The notes: generated by a model not told the origin, from the sequence alone. Positions 16,962-26,069 are shown, counted from the stretch's first letter. The stretch is DNA of 64,000 bases from PHBD01 sp964578535 (GCA_964578535.1 CAZODI010000016.1:4603-68602), one strand, 5' to 3'. Program-made: numbers and translations.

Positions 16962-18221
16962 TCAGACCGCGCGGCACGACGGCTGGGCGGCTCCCGTCTT
17001 CGTCATGACGATCTGCCAGAGCTGGATGCTTCTCGACCGGAAGGCCCCCGCGCAGGACAGCAGGTAGTATTCCCACATTCGCATGAAGCGCCCGTCGTAC
17101 TTTGCCTTCAGGCGGGTCCAGGATTCCTGGAAACGCCGGTTCCAGGCCATGAGCGTCCTGTCGTAGTGCGGTCCTAAGTTTTGCAGGTCCTCCACGACAA
17201 AGAGCCCCTCGGTGGCCCGGCCGATCTGGGCGATGCTGGGCAGCATGCCGTTCGGGAAGATGTATCGCGCGATCCAGGGATCGCAGTTCGCCAGAGAGGC
17301 GTTCCCGCCGATGGTGTGGAGCAGGAAAACTCCGTCATCTTCCAGGCAGCGGTGAACGACCTCGAAGAACGTCCGGTAGTTTTTTCTCCCCACGTGCTCG
17401 AACATCCCGACGGACACGACCTTGTCGAAGGTACCCGCGATCCGCCGGTAGTCCTTCCGGATCACCTCCACCGGCAGGCCCTGGCAGAACCTGCGGGCAT
17501 AGTCGATCTGCGGCTCGGAGATGTTGACGGCCGTGACCTTGCATCCGTAATGCTCGGCCATGTACCGGCTCAGCCCGCCCCAGCCCGCCCCGATGTCCAG
17601 CACGCGGTCCCGGGAGTCCAGGCTGAGCTTCCGGCAGATGAGGTCGAGCTTCTTCTGCTGGGCCTCCACGAGATCGTCCGTCCCCTGGAAATAGGCGCAG
17701 CTGTACTGGTTGTAGGGATCGAGAAACGACCTGAAGAGATCGACGTCCAGGTCGTAGTGGCGCTCCGCGATCATGTGCGACCGGGGCAGAGATTGAAGGT
17801 TGAAGAAGATTCCCGGGAGTAACCCCAGAAGATAGGAAAAGCTCCCCTTCACGGTCTCGTCGAGGCCGGCCCGGAGGATGCGGCAGATGAACCCGTCGAT
17901 CAGTTCGCAGTCCCACCAGCCGTCCATGTAAGCCTCGCCGAGTCCCAGGTTCTTTTCCTTCAGGACCCGCTCATACAGCCTGTCGTTGAGAACCTGGATG
18001 TCCCAGGGATTCGGGCCGTCGATCACGATGCCGGCCCGGGAAAGGTGCCGTTCGATGATGGACCGGGAGAGCTTTCCGGAACCGCCTCGGGAGTCTGCGC
18101 CTCCCGGGGGGGATGATTCTTTTCGGGGGGAACGCGGGTGGAGAACGGATACGCCCCGGTCAAGCCTCCCAACCGACTCGCGCTTGTGAATCCTTTCTTC
18201 CCTGACCAGACTGTGTGCCAT
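16962..18221 (-). CDS. cfa: Cyclopropane-fatty-acyl-phospholipid synthase
   Basis: A 419-residue SAM-dependent enzyme that methylenates unsaturated phospholipid acyl chains. The N-terminal lipid-binding part carries LGLGEAYMDGWWDCELIDGF. The SAM site is VLDIGAGWGGLSRYMAEHYG, followed by FDKVVSVGMFEHVG, FLLHTIGGN and YIFPNGMLPSI. All match E. coli Cfa closely in order and spacing. The chain has about 45 extra low-complexity residues at the N-terminus compared with Cfa. The ATG at 18221 is supported by GAGGAAA. It is a single gene ending in its own terminator. Confidence 0.95.
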   Translation of the reverse strand: MAHSLVREERIHKRESVGRLDRGVSVLHPRSPRKESSPPGGADSRGGSGKLSRSIIERHLSRAGIVIDGPNPWDIQVLNDRLYERVLKEKNLGLGEAYMDGWWDCELIDGFICRILRAGLDETVKGSFSYLLGLLPGIFFNLQSLPRSHMIAERHYDLDVDLFRSFLDPYNQYSCAYFQGTDDLVEAQQKKLDLICRKLSLDSRDRVLDIGAGWGGLSRYMAEHYGCKVTAVNISEPQIDYARRFCQGLPVEVIRKDYRRIAGTFDKVVSVGMFEHVGRKNYRTFFEVVHRCLEDDGVFLLHTIGGNASLANCDPWIARYIFPNGMLPSIAQIGRATEGLFVVEDLQNLGPHYDRTLMAWNRRFQESWTRLKAKYDGRFMRMWEYYLLSCAGAFRSRSIQLWQIVMTKTGAAQPSCRAV

Positions 18222-18516
18222 CGGATTTCCTCTATCTACTCAAAGGATTGCAAGATACTCCGGGACCGCCGGGGGGGAATTCGATCCGGCGGTGCGCTTC
18301 CACGCCCGCGACTTCGGTCCCGGCCTTTACGATCCTGGAGCCCTCTTCCCTCCTTTTGCCGCAGATTGTCGCCGGACGCCGATTTTTGCCATGCCGATCC
18401 GTCTGATTCTCCCCACAGAAATCGGCGGCCGTCTCCTCGGAAGAAAGGGGCCGCCGCCATAGGACGTTCCTGCTGGTTGCCATCGGCATCGGTCCGATGG
18501 AAAATGGAGGGCCCAT
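18222..18516. other. Intergenic region upstream of cfa, no supported gene
   Basis: This stretch contains the cfa 5' region. Open frames of up to about 95 codons exist on the minus strand but show no family resemblance and no ribosome site, and are taken as spurious. I could not pick a convincing sigma-70 promoter. Confidence 0.4.
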
Positions 18517-18544
18517 AAAAAAGGGACCGGCATGCGCCGGTCCC
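18517..18544 (-). terminator. Intrinsic terminator after the phospholipase C-like gene
   Basis: A near-perfect palindrome, GGGACCGGC-ATGC-GCCGGTCCC (18523-18544), is followed on the minus strand by T6 (18522-18517). It lies 26 bases past the stop codon of the gene at 18570-19628. Confidence 0.85.
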
Positions 18545-18569
18545 CTCTTCCGTTCCCGGAGACGCTCGA

Positions 18570-19628
18570 TTACGACTGCAGCACCGTTTCAAACAGGCAG
18601 GCCGAGGCGTACACGGCCAGGGGGATCGCCTCTCTTATCGCGTCCGTCCACTGGTCGTTGCCGTTGCAGAAACGGTCATTGTATTCATCGATGGCGCCGT
18701 CCACCTTCCGCAGGTATTCTTTCGTTCCCGCCGTTTCCCTGTGAAGGGACGTTTCAATGTACGGAACGAATTCCTTCGATCGTTCATAGATGGCCGCGGC
18801 GAATCGTTCCGGATCCGCGGGACGGACGCCGAGTGCGTTTTTGAACGCGTTGTATCGACCCATGTCGATCGTGAAGGGATGAGGACCTTCCCATACGATT
18901 TGATTCGCATATTTCTCGAAAAAGAAATGATCCACGTAAGGCACAGCCGGGTAGTTGCCGACATGGTGCGGCGCCGTCAGGTCCTGGAGGTAGTGGACCG
19001 CGATGCCGAGAGATTCGTCTTTTCGCCGGGGGGACATGAACTCTTCGTAATATTTGACGAAATTCTCAAGCGCATTCTCGTGGATATCCTCTTTGACGCC
19101 GTGTGTCAGTTTCTTCAGTGCCTTGAACAGTACCATCGCCTTGGGGTAGTACTTTTCAATGAAATTGCCCTTCTTTCCCGGGACGGTGTCCCCGAAAAAA
19201 TGTCCTTCAAATATGAGGTCCCGAAGATCGTGCCACGCCTCGTCGGGATACGTGCAATTTTCCAGGAGCGGATCGCGGAAATCCGGCGGTGCTGAAACCA
19301 GGTTGAGCGCCGCCAGGGTGATGAAAAAATGGGTGCTTTTTTTGTCCGTGTAAGATTGCGTCAGCAGATTATAGGATTCCTGGGTAAGGCGGATCAGCTT
19401 CCTGATATCGTCGTAGATGTCGATCTTCGATGCCGCCTTCATCTTATCCGCCAGCAGAAGATTGATCTCATCCTGATCCATCCGCGACACGGCGCTTTTG
19501 CGAAAGACGAGGCGTCGTCCGTCAATCTTCGCGATGGAGTTTACCTTCCCGGCAAGCATGGAAAAATCCTTCATGTTCCGCTTCAGCGTGCTCAGCGAAT
19601 TGTCTTGCTGCGATGTCACGTCACACAT
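18570..19628 (-). CDS. Zinc-dependent phospholipase C-like protein, cytoplasmic
   Basis: A 352-residue protein whose C-terminal two thirds match the zinc phospholipase C fold. Reading THFFITLAA as the equivalent of alpha-toxin THAMIVTQG (His11), the later ligands fall at identical spacing: His212, Asp216, His222, His234 and Glu238, against His126, Asp130, His136, His148 and Glu152. His143 in EGHFFGD could be the His68 equivalent. The N-terminal Trp ligand is absent, because about 90 extra residues precede the fold, and there is no signal peptide. The ATG overlaps the end of the hybrid kinase gene by eight bases, so translation is coupled. Phospholipase, nuclease or a non-catalytic metal role are all possible. 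Alpha-toxin numbering is from memory. Confidence 0.75.
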   Translation of the reverse strand: MCDVTSQQDNSLSTLKRNMKDFSMLAGKVNSIAKIDGRRLVFRKSAVSRMDQDEINLLLADKMKAASKIDIYDDIRKLIRLTQESYNLLTQSYTDKKSTHFFITLAALNLVSAPPDFRDPLLENCTYPDEAWHDLRDLIFEGHFFGDTVPGKKGNFIEKYYPKAMVLFKALKKLTHGVKEDIHENALENFVKYYEEFMSPRRKDESLGIAVHYLQDLTAPHHVGNYPAVPYVDHFFFEKYANQIVWEGPHPFTIDMGRYNAFKNALGVRPADPERFAAAIYERSKEFVPYIETSLHRETAGTKEYLRKVDGAIDEYNDRFCNGNDQWTDAIREAIPLAVYASACLFETVLQS

Positions 19629-22398
19629 GATCCCCTCCCTGTCGGTCCAGCACCTCTCTCAGCTTGCCGGAGAGCTTCTCGATATGAAAGGGCTTCTGAA
19701 GGAAGCCGTTGCAGCCCCGGTCCATGATCGTCTTCGCTTCCCCGTCGATGCTGTAGCCGCTGGATAGCAGGACCTTGACCCCGGGATCGATCTCCTTCAG
19801 GCGGTCGAAGGTCTCCCCTCCCGAGAGGCCCGGCATGATCATGTCGAGGACGACCAGGTCGATTTCGCCCTTTTTTGCCAAGTACACGGCGATCGCCTCC
19901 TGCCCGCTCCCGGCCATGAAGACCCGGTAGCCGAGGGAAGTCAGGAGTTCCCCCGTCACCTCCGCCACCATGGGTTCGTCGTCGACCAGCAGGATCGTCT
20001 CCCCTCCCTTTACGATGGTCCCGGCCTCCTTTGCCTCTTTGATGACTTCCTTGTCCGATGCAGGCAGAAGAATGGTGAAGGTCGATCCGTGGCCCGGCTC
20101 GCTCTCCGCGTGGATCATGCCGCCGTGCCCCTTGACGATTCCATAGACCATGGCCAGTCCGAGGCCCGTTCCCCGGCCCATCGCCTTGGTCGTGAAGAAG
20201 GGATCGAAGATCCGCTCCCTTGTCTTGCCATCCATCCCCGTGCCGGTGTCGCTGATCGTGATCTTCACATATCTTCCGGGGATGACGGACATGAGCTGCG
20301 CTTCCGTCTCGTCCAGAAAGACGTTTTCCGTGGCCAGGAAGATATCGCCGCCTCCCGGCATGGCCTGCCAGGCGTTCACGTAAAGGTTCATGAAGATCTG
20401 CTCCATCTGGCCCCGGTCGGCTTCGACGCTCCACAGCTTCCGGTCGTATTTCCGGTGGATGGAGATCTCCTTCTTGGTCCGTCCGAACATGGAGGAGGTC
20501 TTCTTCACGATCTCGTTCATGTCGGTGGGCTTCACCTCGTACCGCCCCCCGCGGGCAAAGCCCAGGAGCTGCCGGGTCAGGTCCGTGCCGCTCTGCACCT
20601 GCTCCTCGATCCGCTTGAGCCTTTCGTAATGGGGATGGGACGGATCCAGGTCCAGGAGCGTCAGGGAGGCGTAGCCCTGGATGCCCATGAGGAGATTGTT
20701 GAAGTCATGGGCAATGCCGCCGGCCAGCGTGCCGATGGCCTCCATCTTGTCGGCGTGCTGCAGGCGCTCCTCCAGCCTCCGCCTGTCCTCATCGGCGTTC
20801 CGCTGTTCGGTGATGTCGATGAGAGAGGCGACGCTCTGTTTCGTCCCCGGGATCAGGCCGACCGTCAGGAGGATATATCTCACGGACCCGTCCCTGTGCC
20901 GCAGCCGGAACTCGTAGCTGCTTTCCACGTTATCCAAACCCGTCCGCCGCAGCCTGTGCCGGGCGATCATTTGCTCCAGGTTTTCCTTCTCGACAAACTC
21001 CGTCCATTTCCTCTTTCCTTCCACCTCCTCACGCCGGTAACCTGTCAGGATCTCGAACTGCCTGTTGGCCAGGGAAATCGTCATGTCATCCTCGACGACC
21101 ATCATGGTGGCCCCTGTCATCTCGAAAAAGGCCTGATAGCGTGTTTCCGATTCCCGCAGAGCATCCTCCGCCAGCTTGCGATCCGTGATGTCGTTGAAAA
21201 AATTCAGGGTGGCCTGTTTCCCCTGCCATACGATCGGCGTCACGTGAATCTCGATCCACTTGATCGATCCATCCCCGGCAAGGAGCCTGAACGTGTAAGC
21301 ACTGGGAACATGCTCATGGTTCATCCTTCTCCGGTATCGTTCCGTGATCATGCCCCGGTCGTCGGGGTGGACATAATCGAGGAAAGGCTTCGCCAGAATC
21401 TCCTCCTTCGGGCGGCCGATGATTTCCACTGCGCGGCGATTGATGAAACAATGCCTGCCCTCCTGGGCAATCGAGATGGCCTCCTCCGCATTTTCCACGA
21501 CCAGGCGGTACTGCTCCTCGCTTTCCCGCAGCGCCTCTTCCATGCGCCTGCGCTCGGTGATGTCGCTGCAGCTTCCCTCGAAAGCGACGATCCTGCCCGC
21601 GTTGTCCCTCAGGGGAACACCGTTGGAGGTGTGCCATCGCCAGGACCCGTCGGCATGCCGAATGCGATATTCGACGCCCGCTTGCCGCTCTCCCTTTTTG
21701 ATCGCCCGCTGCAGGGACTGAACGCACACCCCGAGGTCGTCCGGATGGATGAGCGGCTGGAAGGATTTCCCGATCACCTCCTCCGGATGATGGCCCAGGA
21801 GCTCGGTCCAACTGGGAGAAACGTACGTGAATACGCCATCCCGGGTCAGGGTGTAGATGATGTCGTGGCTGTTCTCGATCAGCAGGCGGTACTGCTCCTC
21901 GACCTTTTTGCGGTCGGTGATGTCCCGCGTGCTTCCCTGCACCCCGACCGGGTTTCCAACATCGTCGAACAACCAGCATGCGGTAATCTCGATGTCCCTG
22001 ACCGACCCGTCCTTGCAATGCTGCTGGATCTCCATCTGCAAGGACCGGGCGCGCTCCGCCGGGGGCTTCGCCAGCTGCGCGGCCAGTTCGGTCATGACCG
22101 GCTCGACGCAGGATTCCACCACGTATTGCTGGAAGGGAATTTCCATGACCTCCTCGGGTGTGTAGCCGCTGAGCGCCTTGACGGAAGGGCTGACATAGGT
22201 GAAACGGCCGTCCAGCGTCATGGTCCAGATCACATCGGTCGAATTGTCGGCAAGAAGGCGGTATTGCCGCTCGCTCTCCCGCAGGGCCTTTTCGGCCTGA
22301 CGGCGATTGTCATCCGCCTTTTCCAGCTCCCGGATTCTCCGCTTCAGCGCGGCGATTTCCTCCGCCGGATCTTTTTTTCCTTCGTCCGGATGGGTCAT
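19621..22398 (-). CDS. Hybrid sensor histidine kinase, four PAS domains and receiver
   Basis: A 925-residue cytoplasmic kinase without membrane helices. After a short coiled coil (residues 8-45) come four PAS/PAC units with DITDRK/DITERR-type ends, at about 45-170, 170-295, 300-420 and 420-545. Then comes HisKA with the phosphoacceptor in GGIAHDFNNLLMG, an HATPase domain (GRGTGLGLAMVYGIVKGHGG), and a C-terminal receiver with LVVLDMIMPG and KPF. The ATG at 22398 has AAGGAAG upstream. It lies behind structured leader B and overlaps the phospholipase C-like gene. Its core is strikingly like the kinase at 27453-29372. The stimulus is unknown; no DNA-binding output is present. Confidence 0.93.
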   Translation of the reverse strand: MTHPDEGKKDPAEEIAALKRRIRELEKADDNRRQAEKALRESERQYRLLADNSTDVIWTMTLDGRFTYVSPSVKALSGYTPEEVMEIPFQQYVVESCVEPVMTELAAQLAKPPAERARSLQMEIQQHCKDGSVRDIEITACWLFDDVGNPVGVQGSTRDITDRKKVEEQYRLLIENSHDIIYTLTRDGVFTYVSPSWTELLGHHPEEVIGKSFQPLIHPDDLGVCVQSLQRAIKKGERQAGVEYRIRHADGSWRWHTSNGVPLRDNAGRIVAFEGSCSDITERRRMEEALRESEEQYRLVVENAEEAISIAQEGRHCFINRRAVEIIGRPKEEILAKPFLDYVHPDDRGMITERYRRRMNHEHVPSAYTFRLLAGDGSIKWIEIHVTPIVWQGKQATLNFFNDITDRKLAEDALRESETRYQAFFEMTGATMMVVEDDMTISLANRQFEILTGYRREEVEGKRKWTEFVEKENLEQMIARHRLRRTGLDNVESSYEFRLRHRDGSVRYILLTVGLIPGTKQSVASLIDITEQRNADEDRRRLEERLQHADKMEAIGTLAGGIAHDFNNLLMGIQGYASLTLLDLDPSHPHYERLKRIEEQVQSGTDLTRQLLGFARGGRYEVKPTDMNEIVKKTSSMFGRTKKEISIHRKYDRKLWSVEADRGQMEQIFMNLYVNAWQAMPGGGDIFLATENVFLDETEAQLMSVIPGRYVKITISDTGTGMDGKTRERIFDPFFTTKAMGRGTGLGLAMVYGIVKGHGGMIHAESEPGHGSTFTILLPASDKEVIKEAKEAGTIVKGGETILLVDDEPMVAEVTGELLTSLGYRVFMAGSGQEAIAVYLAKKGEIDLVVLDMIMPGLSGGETFDRLKEIDPGVKVLLSSGYSIDGEAKTIMDRGCNGFLQKPFHIEKLSGKLREVLDRQGGDHV

Positions 22399-22464
22399 GA
22401 AACTTCCTTCATTCTCAGGATATGCACCGGACCGGCAGTCGTCTCAACTCCATTCCCATGCACG

Positions 22465-22500
22465 AAAAAACCCCGTTCTTCTCTCGAAAGAATCGGGGTC
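22465..22500 (-). terminator. Intrinsic terminator in leader B
   Basis: CCCCG-TTCTT (22471-22480) pairs with AAGAA-T-CGGGG (22488-22498) and is followed on the minus strand by T6 (22470-22465). It is an early terminator placed before the kinase gene. Confidence 0.8.
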
Positions 22501-22590
22501 TCGGTGGTCGATTCATCGGCATCACCGCCTGCTCTTGAAATGGGCTGGAACCTGTCTGCTGCTCCTGTCGCTCCGATGTCTGGAAAACTG
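22465..22590 (-). promoter_or_regulatory. Structured 5' leader copy B with intrinsic terminator
   Basis: The minus-strand leader of the four-PAS kinase. It shares with leader A, in the same order, GCGACAGGAGCAG, GGTTCCAGCCCA, CGGTGATGCCGATG, CCACCGAGACCCCG and a terminal stem ending ACGGGGTTTTTTCGTG. Differences in the small CGG-UGAUG-CCG hairpin keep pairing, as compensating changes would. The terminator ends 67 nt before the kinase ATG. It is either a cis-regulatory RNA or a small RNA; no known class was recognised. Confidence 0.65.
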
Positions 22591-22595
22591 CCGCC

Positions 22596-22623
22596 AGTAT
22601 AGCGCCCGAATCGCACAAGTCAA
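22596..22623 (-). promoter_or_regulatory. Sigma-70 promoter for leader B
   Basis: On the minus strand TTGACT (22618-22623) and TATACT (22596-22601) are separated by 16 bp, the same geometry as the leader A promoter. The transcript would start near 22590. Confidence 0.8.
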
Positions 22624-22836
22624 GTTCTTTGGCTGGCAACCTATCAATATTATGGTATATTAGCGTCATCTGACCCGGTGGAAAGGCGGGGACCTTCCTT
22701 CATCGCAGGAATCATCACGGCGGCGTCAGATTCCCTCCCTGCCGTCGGATCGAAACAGCCTGATGGTAGTGGACCGCCGCCACCGCCCATGGTATGAAAC
22801 ACATCAGATTCTCAAAAACTCGAATGGAGGGCACTC

Positions 22837-23415
22837 ATGAGAAGGCGGCTTCTTATCCTGGTTCCGGCGCTGATTGCGCTTCTCTTCTACGGAACGGCGC
22901 TGGCACTGGAGTTTTCGGCGGACATGGTGAGCACCGGCAAGGGCGGCAAAGGGATGGTCTCGAAGGTCTATATGAAGGACAAAAAGTTCCGCTGGGAATC
23001 GAAACAGGAGGAAACCTATACGATCTCCCGGCAGGACCTGTTGAAGACCTGGATCGTCATGCCGAAGCAGCGAAGCTACATGGAAGTGAAGTTCGATCCC
23101 TCCAAGGATCAGTCGCCCAGGGAAAAGATGTCCGGCGAAGTCAGCCGGAAGCTGATCGGTACGGAAACGATCGACGGGCACCCGACAAAGAAATATGAAG
23201 TCACGGTACAGAGCGGGAAACGGCAGACGAAATCGTACCAGTGGCTGGCGACGGACCTGAACAATTTCCCGATCAAGCAGGCGGCGGTGGACGGAAGCTG
23301 GGGCATGGAATACCGGAACATCCGGATGGGAGGCCAGCCTGACAGCCTCTTCGAAGAACCGAAAGGCTTCAAGAAAATGGCCATGCCCGGCATGCCGCGT
23401 GCGCCTGGACGCTGA
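22837..23415 (+). CDS. Secreted DUF4412/LolA-like protein
   Basis: A 192-residue protein with a signal peptide (RRRLLILVPALIALLFYGTA, probable cleavage after ALA near residue 24). The mature part is beta-rich, with MVSTGKGGKGMVSKVYMKD, TYTISRQDLLKTWIVMPKQ and the ending PKGFKKMAMPG. These fit the DUF4412 or outer-membrane lipoprotein carrier-like family, which forms half-barrels that hold lipid. A GGAGG site precedes the ATG. The next gene, a MaoC-like protein, starts 13 bases after the stop codon, so the two are co-transcribed with an acyl-CoA synthetase. A periplasmic lipid-binding role is inference. Confidence 0.75.
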   Translation: MRRRLLILVPALIALLFYGTALALEFSADMVSTGKGGKGMVSKVYMKDKKFRWESKQEETYTISRQDLLKTWIVMPKQRSYMEVKFDPSKDQSPREKMSGEVSRKLIGTETIDGHPTKKYEVTVQSGKRQTKSYQWLATDLNNFPIKQAAVDGSWGMEYRNIRMGGQPDSLFEEPKGFKKMAMPGMPRAPGR

Positions 23416-23428
23416 GGAGGCCGGTCTG

Positions 23429-24310
23429 ATGGAGCTGTCCTCCCGATATGTCGGAACCCCACTCAAGCCGTACGAAACGTTCGTGACCTGGCGGCAGACG
23501 ACGAATTACGCCGCCGCGCTGGGCGACTGCAATCCGCTGTTTCTCGACGATTCGCTCCCCGGGGGAATCGTCGCTCCGCCCATGTTCTGTGTCGCCGTCA
23601 CCTGGCCCATCACGGAGCGCATCGCCGACTTCATCGAATCGGCGAAGTTCCCGAAGGAGATCGTCAACACGCAGGTCCATTACACGGAGCACCTCGCCAT
23701 CCACCGCCTCGTCCGTCCGGGGGACATGCTCACCGTAAAGGGCCGAATCGCGGCGATCCTCCCCCGCAAGGCGGGAACCCTCTTCGTCATCCGCTATGAC
23801 GCCGAAGACGCGGCGGGGATTCCCGTCTTCACGGAGCACATCGGCGGCATGATGCGGGGTGTCCGGTGCACCGACGAGGGCCGCGGGGGAGAAGACCTTC
23901 CCCTGTCGCCGTCCTTTGAGGCCTCCGGGGAATCCCTCTGGGAAACCCCGATTTTTGTGGACCGGACGGCTCCCTTCGTTTACGACGGCTGCACCAACAT
24001 CCATTTCCCGATCCACACATCCGTGGCCTTCGCCCGGGCCGTCGGACTCCCGGACATCATTCACCAGGGGACGGCCACACTGGCCCTGGCCGTCCGGGAG
24101 GTGGTGAACCGCGAGGTGGAGGGGGATCCGCGGCAGGTCCGATCCATTTCCTGCCGTTTCACCGGCATGGTGATCCCGGGGACGGAGATCCGGATCCGCC
24201 TGGTCGGAAGAGCGACGGAGGACGGGGACAGGCACTGTTTCTTCGAGGTCCTGAACTCCGAGGGAAAGCAGGCCATCCGCGACGGGGCGATCGTCCTCGG
24301 CCCGGCCTGA
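23429..24310 (+). CDS. Double-hotdog MaoC-like dehydratase
   Basis: A 293-residue protein with two hotdog units. The N-terminal one resembles the FAS1-like dehydratase domain (TNYAAALGDCNPLFLDD, GGIVAPPMFC). The C-terminal one resembles MaoC (FVYDGCTNIHFPIHTSVAFA, LPDIIHQGTATLALAV), with the D/IH-type active-site region. Such proteins hydrate enoyl-CoA or dehydrate 3-hydroxyacyl-CoA. The start is taken at 23429, which has GAGGAGG nine bases upstream, rather than at 23399, which overlaps the previous gene. It lies upstream of an acyl-CoA synthetase. Confidence 0.85.
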   Translation: MELSSRYVGTPLKPYETFVTWRQTTNYAAALGDCNPLFLDDSLPGGIVAPPMFCVAVTWPITERIADFIESAKFPKEIVNTQVHYTEHLAIHRLVRPGDMLTVKGRIAAILPRKAGTLFVIRYDAEDAAGIPVFTEHIGGMMRGVRCTDEGRGGEDLPLSPSFEASGESLWETPIFVDRTAPFVYDGCTNIHFPIHTSVAFARAVGLPDIIHQGTATLALAVREVVNREVEGDPRQVRSISCRFTGMVIPGTEIRIRLVGRATEDGDRHCFFEVLNSEGKQAIRDGAIVLGPA

Positions 24311-24401
24311 TCCACCCCGGCAACCCATGAGCAGGGTCCGGCCGTTTCCCGGCCGGGCCGCCCCATCCTCCCCTACCCGTCCCATTCACAAGGAGGGAAC
24401 C

Positions 24402-25997
24402 ATGTCCTGGCAAAACCTGAACCTTACCTGGCACTACGTTGAAAAGTGGGCCTCAAGGAAGCCGGAGGCCGAAGCCCTGGTCTTCGGGGACGAGCGCCTC
24501 ACCTGGGGTGATTTCAAGACCCGCATGGACGGCATCGCCAAGGCCTTCCTGGCGGCGGGCGTCCAGCCGGGGGACCGGGTGGCCCTCCTGTCGGCGGCCC
24601 GGAACGAATTTCTCACCACCTACATGGCCGCGGGAAAGGTCGGGGCCATGTGGCTCGGCCTGAATCCGAAGTTCACCCTCGACGAGCTGCGCTACCAGGT
24701 GGGCGACGCGAAGCCCGTCGTCCTCATGGCCGTCCGCACGTTCCTCGGCAACGACCTGGCCCCGACCATCGAGGCCCTGAAGAGTGAGTTCCCCTTCCTG
24801 AAGAAGGTCCTCGTCATCGGCGAGCCCGTCCCGGGAACAGAGGATTTCGCGGCCTTCACGTCCCTGCCCCGGCCGGAGCTGGACGCCGCCCTGGCAGAAC
24901 GGGCCGCCGGGGTGAAGGACACCGGCGACGCGCTCCTCATGTACACCTCCGGCTCGACGGGCAAGCCCAAGGGCGTCGTCCACACCCACCGGAGCATTGT
25001 GGAGAACATCAAGGTGGAGGTGCAGAAGTTCTACGTCGGCGAGGACATGAGGGCGCTTCTCCACTTCCCCATCAACCACGTGGCGGCGGACGTGGAGATC
25101 GGCTTCGCCGCCATCCTGGCGGGCGGCTGCACCGTCTTCATGGACTCCTTCGATCCCGCGGGATCGCTGAAGACCATCGAGAAGGAGAGGATCACCATGT
25201 TCGGGCAGCTCCCGGTCATGTTCCTCCTCCAGATGAAGCAGCCCGAGTTCGTTAAGACCGACTTCAGTTCCCTGAAGCTCATCGCCTGGGCCGGCGCGGC
25301 GGCCCCGAAGGTCATGCTGGACGTCCTCGCGGGGATCTGCGCGCAAACGGGGGCCATGCTGATCACCGGCTACGGCAGCACGGAGGTCTGCGGCTTCGTC
25401 ACCTACACGGAGAAGGGCGACGATATGGAGACCCTCATGAAGACCGCCGGAAAGATCGCGCCCCCCTTCGAGCTGAAGATCGTCGACGGGGAGCGCCGGG
25501 AGCTGCCCGACGGCCAGGTCGGCGAGATCGCCGTCCGAGGCCCCTTCATGTTCAAGGGATACCTGAATAACCCGAAGGCCACGGCGGAGGTGCTGGACAA
25601 GGACGGCTGGTACTACACCACCGACCTCGCCTGGAAGGACGACCGGGGCTACATCTACATCACCGGCCGCAAGTCGGAGATGTTCAAGACCGGCGGCGAG
25701 AACGTCTATCCCCGGGAGATCGAGGAGATCCTGGAGGCCCAGGGGAAGGTCTTTCTGTCCGCCGTCGTCGGCGTCCCCGACGAGATCTACCAGGAGGTCG
25801 GCTGGGCCTACATCATGTCCATGCCGGGCAAGGAGGTCACGGAGGAGGAGCTCCGGGAATACTGCAAGGGGAAGATGGCCAACTACAAGGTCCCGAAGAA
25901 GTTCATCATCCGTCCGCTCCTGCCTCTCCTGGCCAACGGCAAGGTGAGCAAGCTGGCACTGAAAGACGAAATCCGGGAGATGATGAAGGGAAAATAG
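24402..25997 (+). CDS. AMP-dependent acyl-CoA synthetase
   Basis: A 531-residue adenylate-forming enzyme that activates a carboxylic acid to acyl-CoA via acyl-AMP. The P-loop motif is MYTSGSTGKPKGV (near residue 188). The adenine site is ITGYGSTEVCG, followed by YYTTDLAWKDDRGYIY and KTGGENVYPREIEE. The C-terminal catalytic Lys is probably in NGKVSKLALKDE. The ATG at 24402 has AGGAGGG just upstream. It is the last gene of the plus-strand group, followed by a bidirectional terminator. The chain-length preference is not readable. Confidence 0.94.
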   Translation: MSWQNLNLTWHYVEKWASRKPEAEALVFGDERLTWGDFKTRMDGIAKAFLAAGVQPGDRVALLSAARNEFLTTYMAAGKVGAMWLGLNPKFTLDELRYQVGDAKPVVLMAVRTFLGNDLAPTIEALKSEFPFLKKVLVIGEPVPGTEDFAAFTSLPRPELDAALAERAAGVKDTGDALLMYTSGSTGKPKGVVHTHRSIVENIKVEVQKFYVGEDMRALLHFPINHVAADVEIGFAAILAGGCTVFMDSFDPAGSLKTIEKERITMFGQLPVMFLLQMKQPEFVKTDFSSLKLIAWAGAAAPKVMLDVLAGICAQTGAMLITGYGSTEVCGFVTYTEKGDDMETLMKTAGKIAPPFELKIVDGERRELPDGQVGEIAVRGPFMFKGYLNNPKATAEVLDKDGWYYTTDLAWKDDRGYIYITGRKSEMFKTGGENVYPREIEEILEAQGKVFLSAVVGVPDEIYQEVGWAYIMSMPGKEVTEEELREYCKGKMANYKVPKKFIIRPLLPLLANGKVSKLALKDEIREMMKGK

Positions 25998-26034
25998 GTC
26001 CGGCTATTATTGCCGTGCATCAAAAAAACGAAAG

Positions 26035-26069
26035 AAAATGGGGGCGGATTTCAAATCTTCCCCCATTTT
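26035..26069. terminator. Bidirectional intrinsic terminator
   Basis: AAAATGGGGG (26035-26044) and CCCCCATTTT (26060-26069) form a perfect 10-bp stem with T-rich flanks in both directions. It lies between the convergent acyl-CoA synthetase and the unknown protein gene at 26104. Confidence 0.88.

Noticed and set aside
18232..18516. 95-codon minus-strand frame before cfa
   Set aside because: No ribosome site or family resemblance, and composition unlike neighbouring proteins.
20089..22602. 837-codon plus-strand frame opposite the four-PAS kinase
   Set aside because: Shadow of the kinase; it also runs through the leader B promoter and terminator.
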